7,972 nucleotides of DNA from JAXDLK01 sp034666665 (GTDB lineage Bacteria; Desulfobacterota; Binatia; JACPRU01), in the NCBI GenBank assembly GCA_034666665.1, contig JAXDLK010000155.1, positions 1 through 7,972 of the forward strand, given 5' to 3'. How positions within the stretch are numbered: position 1 is the first letter of the stretch; each line of letters opens with the position of its first letter. The notes beneath the pieces were generated by a model. It saw only the letters and a program-made list of their open reading frames with translations, did no database searches and was not told the DNA's origin. The position numbers were made by a program, and so were the translations under genes. Shown here one piece after another: positions 1 to 5,824 of the stretch.

Positions 1-710
1 GCTCCCATCCGGTGGAGATAGTGCACCGCGACCGAGGCGGACGACAGGTCGGGGACGATCCGTCCGAATGCCAGCGGGAAGTCGGGAATCGCCAGTCCGG
101 CGCCGGTGTGGCGCATGACCGCCCCGATGATCAGCTGCGCGTACACCATCACCGCCAGCGCGGCGGAGAGGGAGCGCAGCGACGGCACGGTCGTACGTTC
201 CGGGCGGCGTGAGCGATCGATCCCCTTCCAGGTCCGGCCGGTGACCATCGCCAGGAGCACCGTCACGCAGAAGAACGTCTGCCCGAGGCACGCGTGGGCG
301 ACCGATATGGGAGTCGGCAGCAGGAAGAGGACGGTGAGCCCTCCGAGAACCGCCTGGAGGAGAATGGCTGCGACGGCGACCAGGGCGAGCCGGCGGACCC
401 AAGCCCGCGCGTCAGCGAGGCAGACCCACGTCGCGAGGATCACGGTCAGGACGGCGACGGTGCCCGCGATCATCCGATGGCCGTGCTCGTAGAAGACGCC
501 GCCGACCATCGGCGGGAACAGCTGGCCGTAGGAGAGCGGCCAGTCCGGCACCGCGAGCGCGGAGCCCGTGCTCGTGACCAGACCGCCGGCGAAGATCAGG
601 AGGAGCGTGGCTGCCGACGTCAGGCGGGCGAAGGCGTTCAAAAAGACGCCGGGAGTCCTTTCCGCAGAGACCGGCGACGCCTCTTCCGAGCGCTCACGCG
701 TGTGCTGCAT
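1..710 (-). CDS. ctaA: Heme A synthase CtaA/COX15, C-terminus off the window
   Basis: Integral membrane enzyme that oxidises the C8 methyl of heme O to give heme A for the oxidase encoded just upstream. Reading from ATG at 710, 236 codons are present before the left edge. Residues 41-62 carry the GGLVTSTGSALAVPDWPLSYG-like first loop. E75-x-x-H78-R79 is the family EXXHR motif and H139 (AHACLGQ) is the expected second ligand of the N-terminal half. The repeat half begins near 182, with MRHTGAGLAIPDFPLAFG and then H230 and H233-R234. The last heme ligand lies off the window. Hydrophobic spans are visible near 31-46, 81-98, 108-131, 137-157 and 182-199. The two loops that in some CtaA proteins carry a cysteine pair have none here. 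The start overlaps the coxA stop by 17 bases, with GGGAG three bases upstream of the ATG, so translation is probably coupled to coxA. The family call is secure; the missing C-terminus cannot be judged. Confidence 0.93.
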   Translation of the reverse strand, partial: MQHTRERSEEASPVSAERTPGVFLNAFARLTSAATLLLIFAGGLVTSTGSALAVPDWPLSYGQLFPPMVGGVFYEHGHRMIAGTVAVLTVILATWVCLADARAWVRRLALVAVAAILLQAVLGGLTVLFLLPTPISVAHACLGQTFFCVTVLLAMVTGRTWKGIDRSRRPERTTVPSLRSLSAALAVMVYAQLIIGAVMRHTGAGLAIPDFPLAFGRIVPDLSSASVAVHYLHRMG

Positions 711-2472
711 GCACTCCCGGCCCGAGATCGCGGTCCTGCGGCAGGTAATCCTCCGCCACTTCGGGCGAGCTGTACTCGTACGGGCCGCGGTGGACGACCG
801 GCAGCGGACCGGGCCAGTTCCCGTGTCCGGGAGGGGAGGGGAGACTCCACTCGAGGGTGTTTGCTTCCCACGGATTGTTCGTCGCTCGCTTGCCCGCGAA
901 GAGGCTCGCGAAAAGATTGCCGACGAACAGGAGCTGCGTGAGACCGAGCGCGAACGCCGAGTACGTGATGAAGACGTTGATGCCCTGGAGGTCGTGCAGG
1001 AAGTCGTACTGCATCGGATTGTAGATGCGCCGCATGTGACCGCCGACGCCGAGGATGTGCATCGGGAAGAACGTCATGTTGAAGAACACGAACGTGAGCA
1101 GCGAGTGCGCGATCGCGACCGACTCGTTCATCCTGCGGCCGTACATCTTCGGGAACCAGTAGTAGATCGCGGCGAACATCGCGAAGATGATGCCAGCGAC
1201 CACGTAATGGAAGTGCGCGACGATGTAGTAGGTGTCGTGGATGTAGATGTCGACGGGGGTCGAGGCCATGAAGATTCCGGAGAGGCCGCCGATCGTGAAC
1301 GTCGACACGAACGCCAGCGCGTTGATCATCGGCGCGCTGAACCGCAGGTTTCCGCCCCAGATCGTACCCAGCCAGTTGAACGTCTTGATCGCGGAGGGGA
1401 CGGCGATCACCATCGTCGAGATCATGAACGCATTGCCGAGGACCGGGTTCATGCCGGAGAGGAACATGTGGTGGCCCCACACCACCCACGAGAGAAACGC
1501 GATCGAGATCATCGAGTAGGCCATCGCGTGGTAGCCGAAGATCGGCTTCCGGGAGAACGTCGAGAGGATCTCGGACGTGACGCCCATCGCCGGCAGCACG
1601 AGCACGTACACCTCGGGGTGGCCGAAGAACCAGAAGAGGTGCTGCCAGAGGATCGGCTCGCCGCCGGAGAGCGACTTGAAGAAGCTGGTGCCGACCACGC
1701 GGTCGAGGAACACCATCGCCAGCGCCGAGGTCAGCACCGGCAACGCGAGGAGTAGGAGGATCGCGGTGATCCACAGCGACCAGATCACCAGTGGAATGCG
1801 GAACCAGCTCATTCCCGGCGCGCGCATGTTCACGACGGTGGTGATGTAGTTGATCGACCCCATCATCGAGGATGCGCCGACGATGATCAGGCTCAAGCAC
1901 CAGAGGTTCTGTCCCCAGCCGACGCCGGTGTACTCGGGCACCGACGAGAGCGGCGTGTACGCGGTCCAACCCGCCGCCGCGTGGCCACCGGGAACGAAGA
2001 AGCCGGCGAGCATCACCAGCGTGCCGACGAAGAAGACCCAGTACGAAAGCATGTTGAGGACCGGAAACGCCATGTCGCGGGCGCCGATCATCAGCGGGAT
2101 CAGGAAGTTGCCGAACGCCCCGACCATCATCGGCATGACCACGAAGAAGATCATGATCGTCGCGTGCATGGTGAAGAGCGAGTTGTAGAACTCGGGACCG
2201 AACGCGCCGTAGCCGAGGCCCTTGTCCGCGTCCGCGAAGACGAAGGGCTCGCCGATCCACGAGATGAACGGCATCGGCTCCTCCGGCCAGGCGAGCTCGT
2301 GCCGCATCATCATCGCCATCAACCCGCCGATCACCATCATGAACAGCGAGGTGAAGAAGAACTGGCGACCGATCATCTTGTGATCGGTCGAGAAGACGTA
2401 GTGGCGGATGAAGCCGACGTGGTGCTCGTGCGCGTGCTCGGAGTGTGCATCGGCGACGATCGGGGTGCTCAT
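694..2472 (-). CDS. coxA: Cytochrome c oxidase subunit I (aa3 type, A1 family)
   Basis: Catalytic subunit of a heme-copper oxidase that reduces O2 to water and pumps protons across the inner membrane. All key residues are visible in the 592-residue product: H103 (heme a ligand, TMHATIMIFF), D132 and N140 (D-channel entry, RDMAFPVLN), H285-P-E287-V-Y289 (CuB His, D-channel Glu, cross-linked Tyr), H334-H335 (CuB), K363 (K channel), H412-D413 (Mg region), H420-F-H422 (heme a3 and heme a), and R481-R482 near the heme propionates. The Glu in HPEVY places it in the A1 family. The K-channel Thr of the bovine enzyme is Ser360 here (PSAIK), a conservative change I believe is common in some bacterial lineages. 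A Pro-rich tail after about 540 extends beyond the membrane core. The ATG at 2472 has AGAGGGA about 8 bases upstream. It lies 60 bases downstream of coxB and overlaps ctaA, which indicates one coxB-coxA-ctaA operon. Confidence 0.98.
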   Translation of the reverse strand: MSTPIVADAHSEHAHEHHVGFIRHYVFSTDHKMIGRQFFFTSLFMMVIGGLMAMMMRHELAWPEEPMPFISWIGEPFVFADADKGLGYGAFGPEFYNSLFTMHATIMIFFVVMPMMVGAFGNFLIPLMIGARDMAFPVLNMLSYWVFFVGTLVMLAGFFVPGGHAAAGWTAYTPLSSVPEYTGVGWGQNLWCLSLIIVGASSMMGSINYITTVVNMRAPGMSWFRIPLVIWSLWITAILLLLALPVLTSALAMVFLDRVVGTSFFKSLSGGEPILWQHLFWFFGHPEVYVLVLPAMGVTSEILSTFSRKPIFGYHAMAYSMISIAFLSWVVWGHHMFLSGMNPVLGNAFMISTMVIAVPSAIKTFNWLGTIWGGNLRFSAPMINALAFVSTFTIGGLSGIFMASTPVDIYIHDTYYIVAHFHYVVAGIIFAMFAAIYYWFPKMYGRRMNESVAIAHSLLTFVFFNMTFFPMHILGVGGHMRRIYNPMQYDFLHDLQGINVFITYSAFALGLTQLLFVGNLFASLFAGKRATNNPWEANTLEWSLPSPPGHGNWPGPLPVVHRGPYEYSSPEVAEDYLPQDRDLGPGVHAAHA

Positions 2473-2496
2473 GCTGCGGTTCCCTCTTTCATCGGT

Positions 2497-2520
2497 GTCC
2501 GGCCGCCGGTCGGCCGCGAC
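2497..2520 (-). other. Hairpin in the coxB-coxA spacer
   Basis: Two CGGCCG arms (2500-2505 and 2511-2516) flank a 5-base loop. GTC at 2497-2499 can also pair with GAC at 2518-2520 if C2517 bulges out. It sits between the coxB stop and the coxA ribosome binding site. It has no T-tract, so it does not look like a terminator. It could affect mRNA processing or the relative yield of the two subunits. Short GC-rich palindromes arise easily at this base composition, so its function is uncertain. Confidence 0.35.
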
Positions 2521-2532
2521 GTGTCCTGTGGA

Positions 2533-3234
2533 TCAGCCGTGGCCCTGCGCTGTGGAACCGGGCGCGGCCGCCGCGTTGGCCTGGGGCCAGCGCTCGTGGC
2601 TCCAGGTGTCGTAATCGGCGGGCGTGTGGACGGTGACCCAACCCTTCATCCCCGAGTGCCCGAAGCCGCAGAGCTCCGCGCAGGGCATCTCGTACTTGCC
2701 GGGCTTCGTCACCTCGAACCACGCGACGATCTCGCGTCCGGGAAGCGCATCTTGCTTGAGACGGAACTGTGGGACGAAGAAGCTGTGAATCACGTCCTTC
2801 GACCGAAGGTGGACGTGGATCACGGTGTTCACCGGCACGTTCAGATCGTTCTCGAGGGTGACGTCGTCGCCGGTGTCGAACTGGTTGTCGGGGCCGGGGT
2901 ACTGCACGTCCCAGTTGAACTGCTTCGCCGTCACCCGGACTTGATGGTTGCTCGGCGGTAGGAAGCGTTTCACGTTGTCCCAGCGCGGTTTGCTGTAGAT
3001 CCCGAGGGCGACGAAAATGATTGCCGGGATCACGGTCCAGATGATCTCGAGCGTCGTGTTGCCGTGAGAATAGACCGCTCTCCGTGAATCCCCGCCCCGA
3101 TAGAGGAAGATGAACGCGATCAACGCGACGTGGACGAGCAGGAAGGCGGCGCCGGTCAGGTAATAGATGAAGTAGAAGAGACCATCGATCTGGCCTCCGT
3201 ACGTGGACACGTTCTCGGGCAGCCAGCTCATCAT
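2533..3234 (-). CDS. coxB: Cytochrome c oxidase subunit II (CuA subunit)
   Basis: Takes electrons from cytochrome c through the binuclear CuA centre and passes them to heme a of CoxA. The 233-residue product has two N-terminal membrane spans (about 18-45 and 62-80), then a periplasmic cupredoxin domain. The CuA ligands are complete: H150 (VIHSFF), then C185-A-E187-L-C189-G-F-G-H193-x-x-M196. The aromatic electron-entry segment is QFNWDVQYPGPD (105-116). There is no cleavable signal peptide or lipobox cysteine and no fused C-terminal cytochrome c domain, so it depends on a separate electron donor. The tail (218-233) is a short Ala/Gly-rich stretch. The start is ATGATG, so residue 1 or 2 could initiate; GAGGA lies about 9-13 bases upstream. 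It is the first gene of the minus-strand oxidase cluster and is divergent from the small membrane protein gene at 3412. Confidence 0.97.
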   Translation of the reverse strand: MMSWLPENVSTYGGQIDGLFYFIYYLTGAAFLLVHVALIAFIFLYRGGDSRRAVYSHGNTTLEIIWTVIPAIIFVALGIYSKPRWDNVKRFLPPSNHQVRVTAKQFNWDVQYPGPDNQFDTGDDVTLENDLNVPVNTVIHVHLRSKDVIHSFFVPQFRLKQDALPGREIVAWFEVTKPGKYEMPCAELCGFGHSGMKGWVTVHTPADYDTWSHERWPQANAAAAPGSTAQGHG

Positions 3235-3290
3235 GGGATCAATCCTCGAATCCGTCCTGAGGGTATGGTTCTGCCGCGCAAGTTGCGGAT

Positions 3291-3332
3291 TTGAAACGCG
3301 GCTCCCCTATCATCCGCATACCCCGGTTTCAA
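3291..3332. promoter_or_regulatory. Inverted TTGAAAC/GTTTCAA repeat in the cox divergent region
   Basis: TTGAAAC at 3291-3297 and GTTTCAA at 3326-3332 are perfect inverted arms. Extended to 11 bases, 9 positions match. The arms are 28 bases apart, about three helical turns between centres, in the gap between coxB and the small membrane protein gene. On the minus strand the right arm gives TTGAAA, followed 17 bases later by TAGGGG (3309-3304), a weak coxB promoter candidate. The pair could equally be an operator for a dimeric regulator. I see no known box such as FNR or Fur. Confidence 0.35.
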
Positions 3333-3354
3333 CCGAGCCGTCGGCGCGCGGCCG

Positions 3355-3381
3355 TTGCGTTGCGCGCGCCGCGTTGTTAAT
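3355..3381 (+). promoter_or_regulatory. Weak promoter candidate for the small membrane protein gene
   Basis: TTGCGT at 3355-3360 and GTTAAT at 3376-3381 are separated by 15 bases. The -10-like hexamer matches TATAAT at four of six positions, but the spacing is short. Initiation near 3388 would place the start just ahead of the GGAGG at 3400-3404. It is the most AT-rich spot in an otherwise GC-rich leader, which is the main support. Confidence 0.28.
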
Positions 3382-3411
3382 CGCAGGCCGTCCTTTCGCG
3401 GAGGTTCATCG

Positions 3412-3606
3412 ATGGAAGCCATGCACCGGATGACGGGTTGGGAACAGTTCGTCGACATCCTGACCAAGCCCGACAACATTCCCATCGCCGGGATGATGCT
3501 GCTCGTGCTGTTCTTCACCTGGGTCGGGTTTCGCGAGGCGCGCAAGAACGACCAGCTGATCGCCGAGGGCCGGCGCGACGACATCGTCAAACGCATGCAG
3601 AAGTGA
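3412..3606 (+). CDS. Small single-span membrane protein, function unknown
   Basis: A 64-residue protein divergently transcribed from coxB. The ATG at 3412 is chosen because GGAGG (3400-3404) sits 7 bases upstream; the longer frame from 3355 has no comparable site and would add an Arg-rich segment. Residues 10-22 (WEQFVDILTKPDN) are amphipathic and mildly acidic. Residues 23-40 (PIAGMMLLVLFFTWVGF) form one membrane span. The remainder (REARKNDQLIAEGRRDDIVKRMQK) is highly charged and probably helical. The positive residues just after the span predict a cytoplasmic C-terminus. I do not recognise a named family. I have a weak recollection of similar short PDNIPI-type proteins near respiratory cytochrome genes in other bacteria. 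With its position here, that suggests an accessory or assembly peptide for a respiratory complex, as an inference only. It is likely real because of the strong ribosome site and coherent topology. Confidence 0.8.
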   Translation: MEAMHRMTGWEQFVDILTKPDNIPIAGMMLLVLFFTWVGFREARKNDQLIAEGRRDDIVKRMQK

Positions 3607-3619
3607 GCCGCGACGCTCG

Positions 3620-3648
3620 TTGACTCCGCGTTGCCGGCCGCTTACCTT
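3620..3648 (+). promoter_or_regulatory. Candidate sigma-70-type promoter for the A-type carrier gene
   Basis: TTGACT (3620-3625, five of six to TTGACA) is followed after exactly 17 bases by TACCTT (3643-3648). The predicted start near 3655 falls just ahead of the GGAG at 3657-3660. It lies wholly in the 60-base gap after the small membrane protein gene, so the carrier gene probably has its own transcript. The -35 and spacing are good; the -10 is only three of six. Confidence 0.5.
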
Positions 3649-3666
3649 GCAGTTCGGAGAAACCCG

Positions 3667-4059
3667 ATGCCCGAGCCCGCCATCCACGACCATGCCGCCA
3701 CCCACGAACCCGCCGTCGACGACGGCGCGGCGCCGGTAGTGCTGACCGGCAGCGCCGTCGAGAAGATGAAAGAGGTGATCCGCAAGGAAAACCTCTCGGG
3801 CGAGACGGGAGTCCGGTTCGCCGTGACCGGTGGAGGGTGCTCCGGCTTCTCTTACGGAATGAGCTTCGAGAGCGAGGCCCGCGCCGACGATTCGATCTGC
3901 GAGCAGGACGGCATCAAGATCTACATCGATGCCGCGAGCTTGCCGTACCTCGCGGGTACGACGGTCGATTACGCCACGAGCCTCCACCGCGAGGGCTTCA
4001 AGTTCCTGAACCCCAAGGCCTCGCGGACCTGCGGCTGCGGCGAATCCTTCGGCGTCTGA
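3667..4059 (+). CDS. A-type iron-sulfur carrier (IscA/ErpA/SufA family)
   Basis: Binds and hands on Fe-S clusters from a scaffold to apo-proteins in the cytoplasm. Starting at ATG 3667 the product has 130 residues, with GGAG six bases upstream; an in-frame TTG at 3631 would add 12 residues but has no such site. The HesB/IscA core runs from about 23 to 130. It has the three conserved cysteines C58 (TGGGCSGFSYGM), C122 and C124 (RTCGCGESF), spaced as in E. coli IscA. Residues 1-22 are an extra acidic and His-containing tail (three His, five Asp/Glu) with no recognised role. No isc or suf genes are next to it, so I cannot say whether it is IscA, SufA or ErpA and give no symbol. Possible clients in the window include the Rsm22-like protein, which carries a four-Cys cluster site. 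Confidence 0.93.
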   Translation: MPEPAIHDHAATHEPAVDDGAAPVVLTGSAVEKMKEVIRKENLSGETGVRFAVTGGGCSGFSYGMSFESEARADDSICEQDGIKIYIDAASLPYLAGTTVDYATSLHREGFKFLNPKASRTCGCGESFGV

Positions 4060-4074
4060 CGCCCTTCCCGCTTC

Positions 4075-4094
4075 GCCGGGGCGCGTTCCCCGGC
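4075..4094 (+). other. 7-bp hairpin after the A-type carrier gene
   Basis: Arms GCCGGGG (4075-4081) and CCCCGGC (4088-4094) pair perfectly around a 6-base loop, 16 bases after the carrier stop codon. No T-run follows, so it is at best a weak or factor-assisted terminator, or a processing stem between this gene and the glycosyltransferase-like gene 33 bases on. Confidence 0.35.
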
Positions 4095-4127
4095 ACCGCT
4101 CGAACGCTCTCCTCGGGCCGGCGCTAG

Positions 4128-5171
4128 GTGGGCCCGCGGATCGCCGTCTACCCGAGCGGCCACGGCTTCGGCCACGCGGTTCGCGTCGCCGAGGTGGTGG
4201 AAGCGTTGCTCGAACGGTCGCCCGCAGCGGTCGTGCATGCGAAAACGGTCGCGCCGCCGGCGATTTTCTCGCCGTCCGGGCGTGTCGTCCTCCACCGCGG
4301 GGAGATCGACTTCGGCCTGTCACAGCCCGACGGGCTCTCGGTCGATTTCGACGATACTCTCGCCCGCTTGGCTCGCCTCGAAGAGGAGTGGGACCGGCGG
4401 GTGAATGCGGAGGCACGGTGGCTCCGCGAGATCGACGCCGAGCTGGTCCTCGCGGACATTCCCGCGATCGCGTTCGACGCCGCGGCCGCCGCGGGGGTGC
4501 CGAGCATCGGCCTCGGCAACTTCTCCTGGGACTGGATGTACGCGGCGTACGCCCGAGAGCTCCCCGCATTCGCCAAGCACGCCGAACGCGCAGGGCGGTC
4601 GTACGCTCTGGCGCGTGCGTTGATCCGGCTGCCGTTCCACGCCGACATGCCGCGATTTCCGCGGGTGGTCGACGTGCCGATGATCGCGCGTCGGTCGCCG
4701 GTGCCTCGCGGAGAAGCCCGTCGACGTCTCGGTCTGCCGCTCGACCGGCGGCTCGTGCTCGTCGGCTTCGGCGGCCTCGGCTTCGGCAGCCTCTCGGTCG
4801 AGCGCCTCGACCGAGTTCCGGGCGTGGATTACGTCACCACCGAGGGGCGGACGCTCGAGCCGGCGGACTACGTGCTCTGGCTCCGGGCTTGTGACGCGGT
4901 GCTGACGAAGCCCGGCTATGGCATGGTTGCCGCCACTCTCGTGAACGGGGTGCGGGTGCTCTACACGGGCCGCGACTCGTTTCCCGAGTTCCCGATCCTC
5001 GCGCGAGCGCTCGAGGAGCATGGAACCGCGTCGTTCGTCCCGCTGGACGATCTCCGCAACGGCACGATCGGGCGGCGACTCGAAGCGCTGCTCGCGCGGC
5101 CGGTCTCGGAAACTGCGCTCGCCGCCGATGGAGCGGCGCGCGCGGCCGAGATCGTCCTGGAGCTCGTCTGA
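4128..5171 (+). CDS. GT-B-like protein resembling the N-terminal domain of L-arabinokinase
   Basis: A 347-residue cytoplasmic protein with no signal peptide or membrane span. The N-terminal GHGFGHAVR (11-19) is the glycine-rich loop of GT-B glycosyltransferases. The sequence then follows, as I recall it, the N-terminal half of plant L-arabinokinase: NFSWDWMY (131-138), ALIRLPFHADMPRFPRVVDVP (164-184), LVGFGG (211-216), and TKPGYGMVAAT followed by YTGRDSFPEFP (260-289). The GHMP kinase domain found after it in the plant enzyme is absent, so it is not a sugar kinase. A nucleotide-sugar or related transferase role is plausible, but donor and acceptor are unknown. The start is GTG immediately after an in-frame TAG, with no clear ribosome binding site, so nothing further upstream is possible. 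It follows the carrier gene by 68 bases and overlaps the phosphatase gene by 4, so at least the last two are likely co-transcribed. Confidence 0.85.
   Translation: MGPRIAVYPSGHGFGHAVRVAEVVEALLERSPAAVVHAKTVAPPAIFSPSGRVVLHRGEIDFGLSQPDGLSVDFDDTLARLARLEEEWDRRVNAEARWLREIDAELVLADIPAIAFDAAAAAGVPSIGLGNFSWDWMYAAYARELPAFAKHAERAGRSYALARALIRLPFHADMPRFPRVVDVPMIARRSPVPRGEARRRLGLPLDRRLVLVGFGGLGFGSLSVERLDRVPGVDYVTTEGRTLEPADYVLWLRACDAVLTKPGYGMVAATLVNGVRVLYTGRDSFPEFPILARALEEHGTASFVPLDDLRNGTIGRRLEALLARPVSETALAADGAARAAEIVLELV
5159..5171 (+). promoter_or_regulatory. Ribosome site and CTGA junction deciding the phosphatase start
   Basis: GGAG at 5159-5162 lies five bases before CTG at 5168-5170, which overlaps the TGA stop (5169-5171) of the upstream gene as CTGA. 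This has the same geometry as the common ATGA stop-start coupling, with CTG in place of ATG. Confidence 0.55.
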
Positions 5172-5821
5172 CACCACGGTTCGGGCTGGTCCATTTCGAT
5201 TTCGACGGAACGCTGGTCGACTCGCGCGAGGACCTCGCCGCGAGCACGAACCACGTGCGCGCGTGCTTCGGGCTGCCGCCGCTCCGGCCCGAGGAGGTCT
5301 ACCGCCTCGTCGGCCGTGGCGCGCGGGTGCTGGTCGAGCGCGCGCTCGGCCCCGAGCGACCGGAGCTCCATGACGAGGGGATGCGGCTCTTCCTCGAGCA
5401 TTACGGGGAGCACTGCCTGGACCAGACGCGACCGTACCCCGGCGTCGTCGCGGCGATGGACGTGCTCGCCTCGAACGGCGTCGTGTTCTCCGTGGTGACC
5501 AACAAGCCGGAGCGGTTGACGCGGAAGATCCTCACCGGTCTCGGCCTCGACGGCCGATTCGTCGCGGTGGTCGGCGGCGATACGTTCCCCGAGCGGAAGC
5601 CCCATCCGCGCGGTGTCGAGCACGCCCGCCAGGCGGCGGGCGTGGCACGGGAGCGCTCGCTGATGGTGGGGGACTCGAGTGTCGACGTCGAGACCGCACG
5701 CGCCGCCGGCATTCCCTGTTGCGGCGTTCTCTGGGGGATCGACCCGGAAGGGCTCGGGGCGGCGGGCCCTGAATTCCTCGTCGGCGCCGCCGAAGAGCTG
5801 ATCCCGCTGATCGCCGGCTGA
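5168..5821 (+). CDS. gph: HAD-superfamily phosphatase, phosphoglycolate phosphatase type
   Basis: Predicted Mg-dependent phosphatase that hydrolyses small phosphomonoesters such as 2-phosphoglycolate through an aspartyl-phosphate. Counting from CTG 5168 the product is 217 residues, normal for Gph. Motif I is HFDFDGTLVDS with nucleophile D11 and D13; motif II is VVTNKP (T111); motif III is K144 in ERKPHP; motif IV is VGDSSVDVETA (D169, D173). The helical cap lies between about 19 and 88. The first canonical start codon is GTG 5255, but starting there would delete motif I. Between an upstream stop near 4892 and 5255 the frame has no ATG, GTG or TTG. CTG 5168, with GGAG five bases upstream and a CTGA overlap, is therefore the best start; a -1 frameshift fusion with the preceding gene is the alternative. 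The substrate is inferred from family; other sugar phosphates are possible. Confidence 0.88.
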   Translation: MTPRFGLVHFDFDGTLVDSREDLAASTNHVRACFGLPPLRPEEVYRLVGRGARVLVERALGPERPELHDEGMRLFLEHYGEHCLDQTRPYPGVVAAMDVLASNGVVFSVVTNKPERLTRKILTGLGLDGRFVAVVGGDTFPERKPHPRGVEHARQAAGVARERSLMVGDSSVDVETARAAGIPCCGVLWGIDPEGLGAAGPEFLVGAAEELIPLIAG

Positions 5822-5824
5822 AGG

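Noticed and set aside
568..1755. Long plus-strand open frame opposite coxA
   Set aside because: It is antisense to a fully recognisable CoxA, its product is dominated by Arg/Glu/Asp/His/Val as expected from reading GC-rich codons backwards, and it has no recognisable motif.
638..2260. 540-codon minus-strand frame overlapping coxA
   Set aside because: It is a shifted frame of coxA, rich in Arg/Pro/His, with no domain; the in-frame coxA product explains this stretch.
3355..3411. N-terminal extension of the small membrane protein from position 3355
   Set aside because: The extension is Arg-rich, lacks a ribosome site, and overlaps the proposed promoter and the strong GGAGG that serves ATG 3412.
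4075..4094. Intrinsic terminator after the A-type carrier gene
   Set aside because: The stem is perfect, but no T-run follows and the next gene is close on the same strand, so I list it only as a hairpin.
3406..4569. 387-codon minus-strand frame opposite the small protein, carrier and GT genes
   Set aside because: Arg-rich shadow covering three plus-strand genes that are supported by motifs and ribosome sites.
5255..5821. Phosphatase starting at GTG 5255
   Set aside because: It would remove the catalytic DxD motif I, which is clearly encoded in the same frame just upstream.
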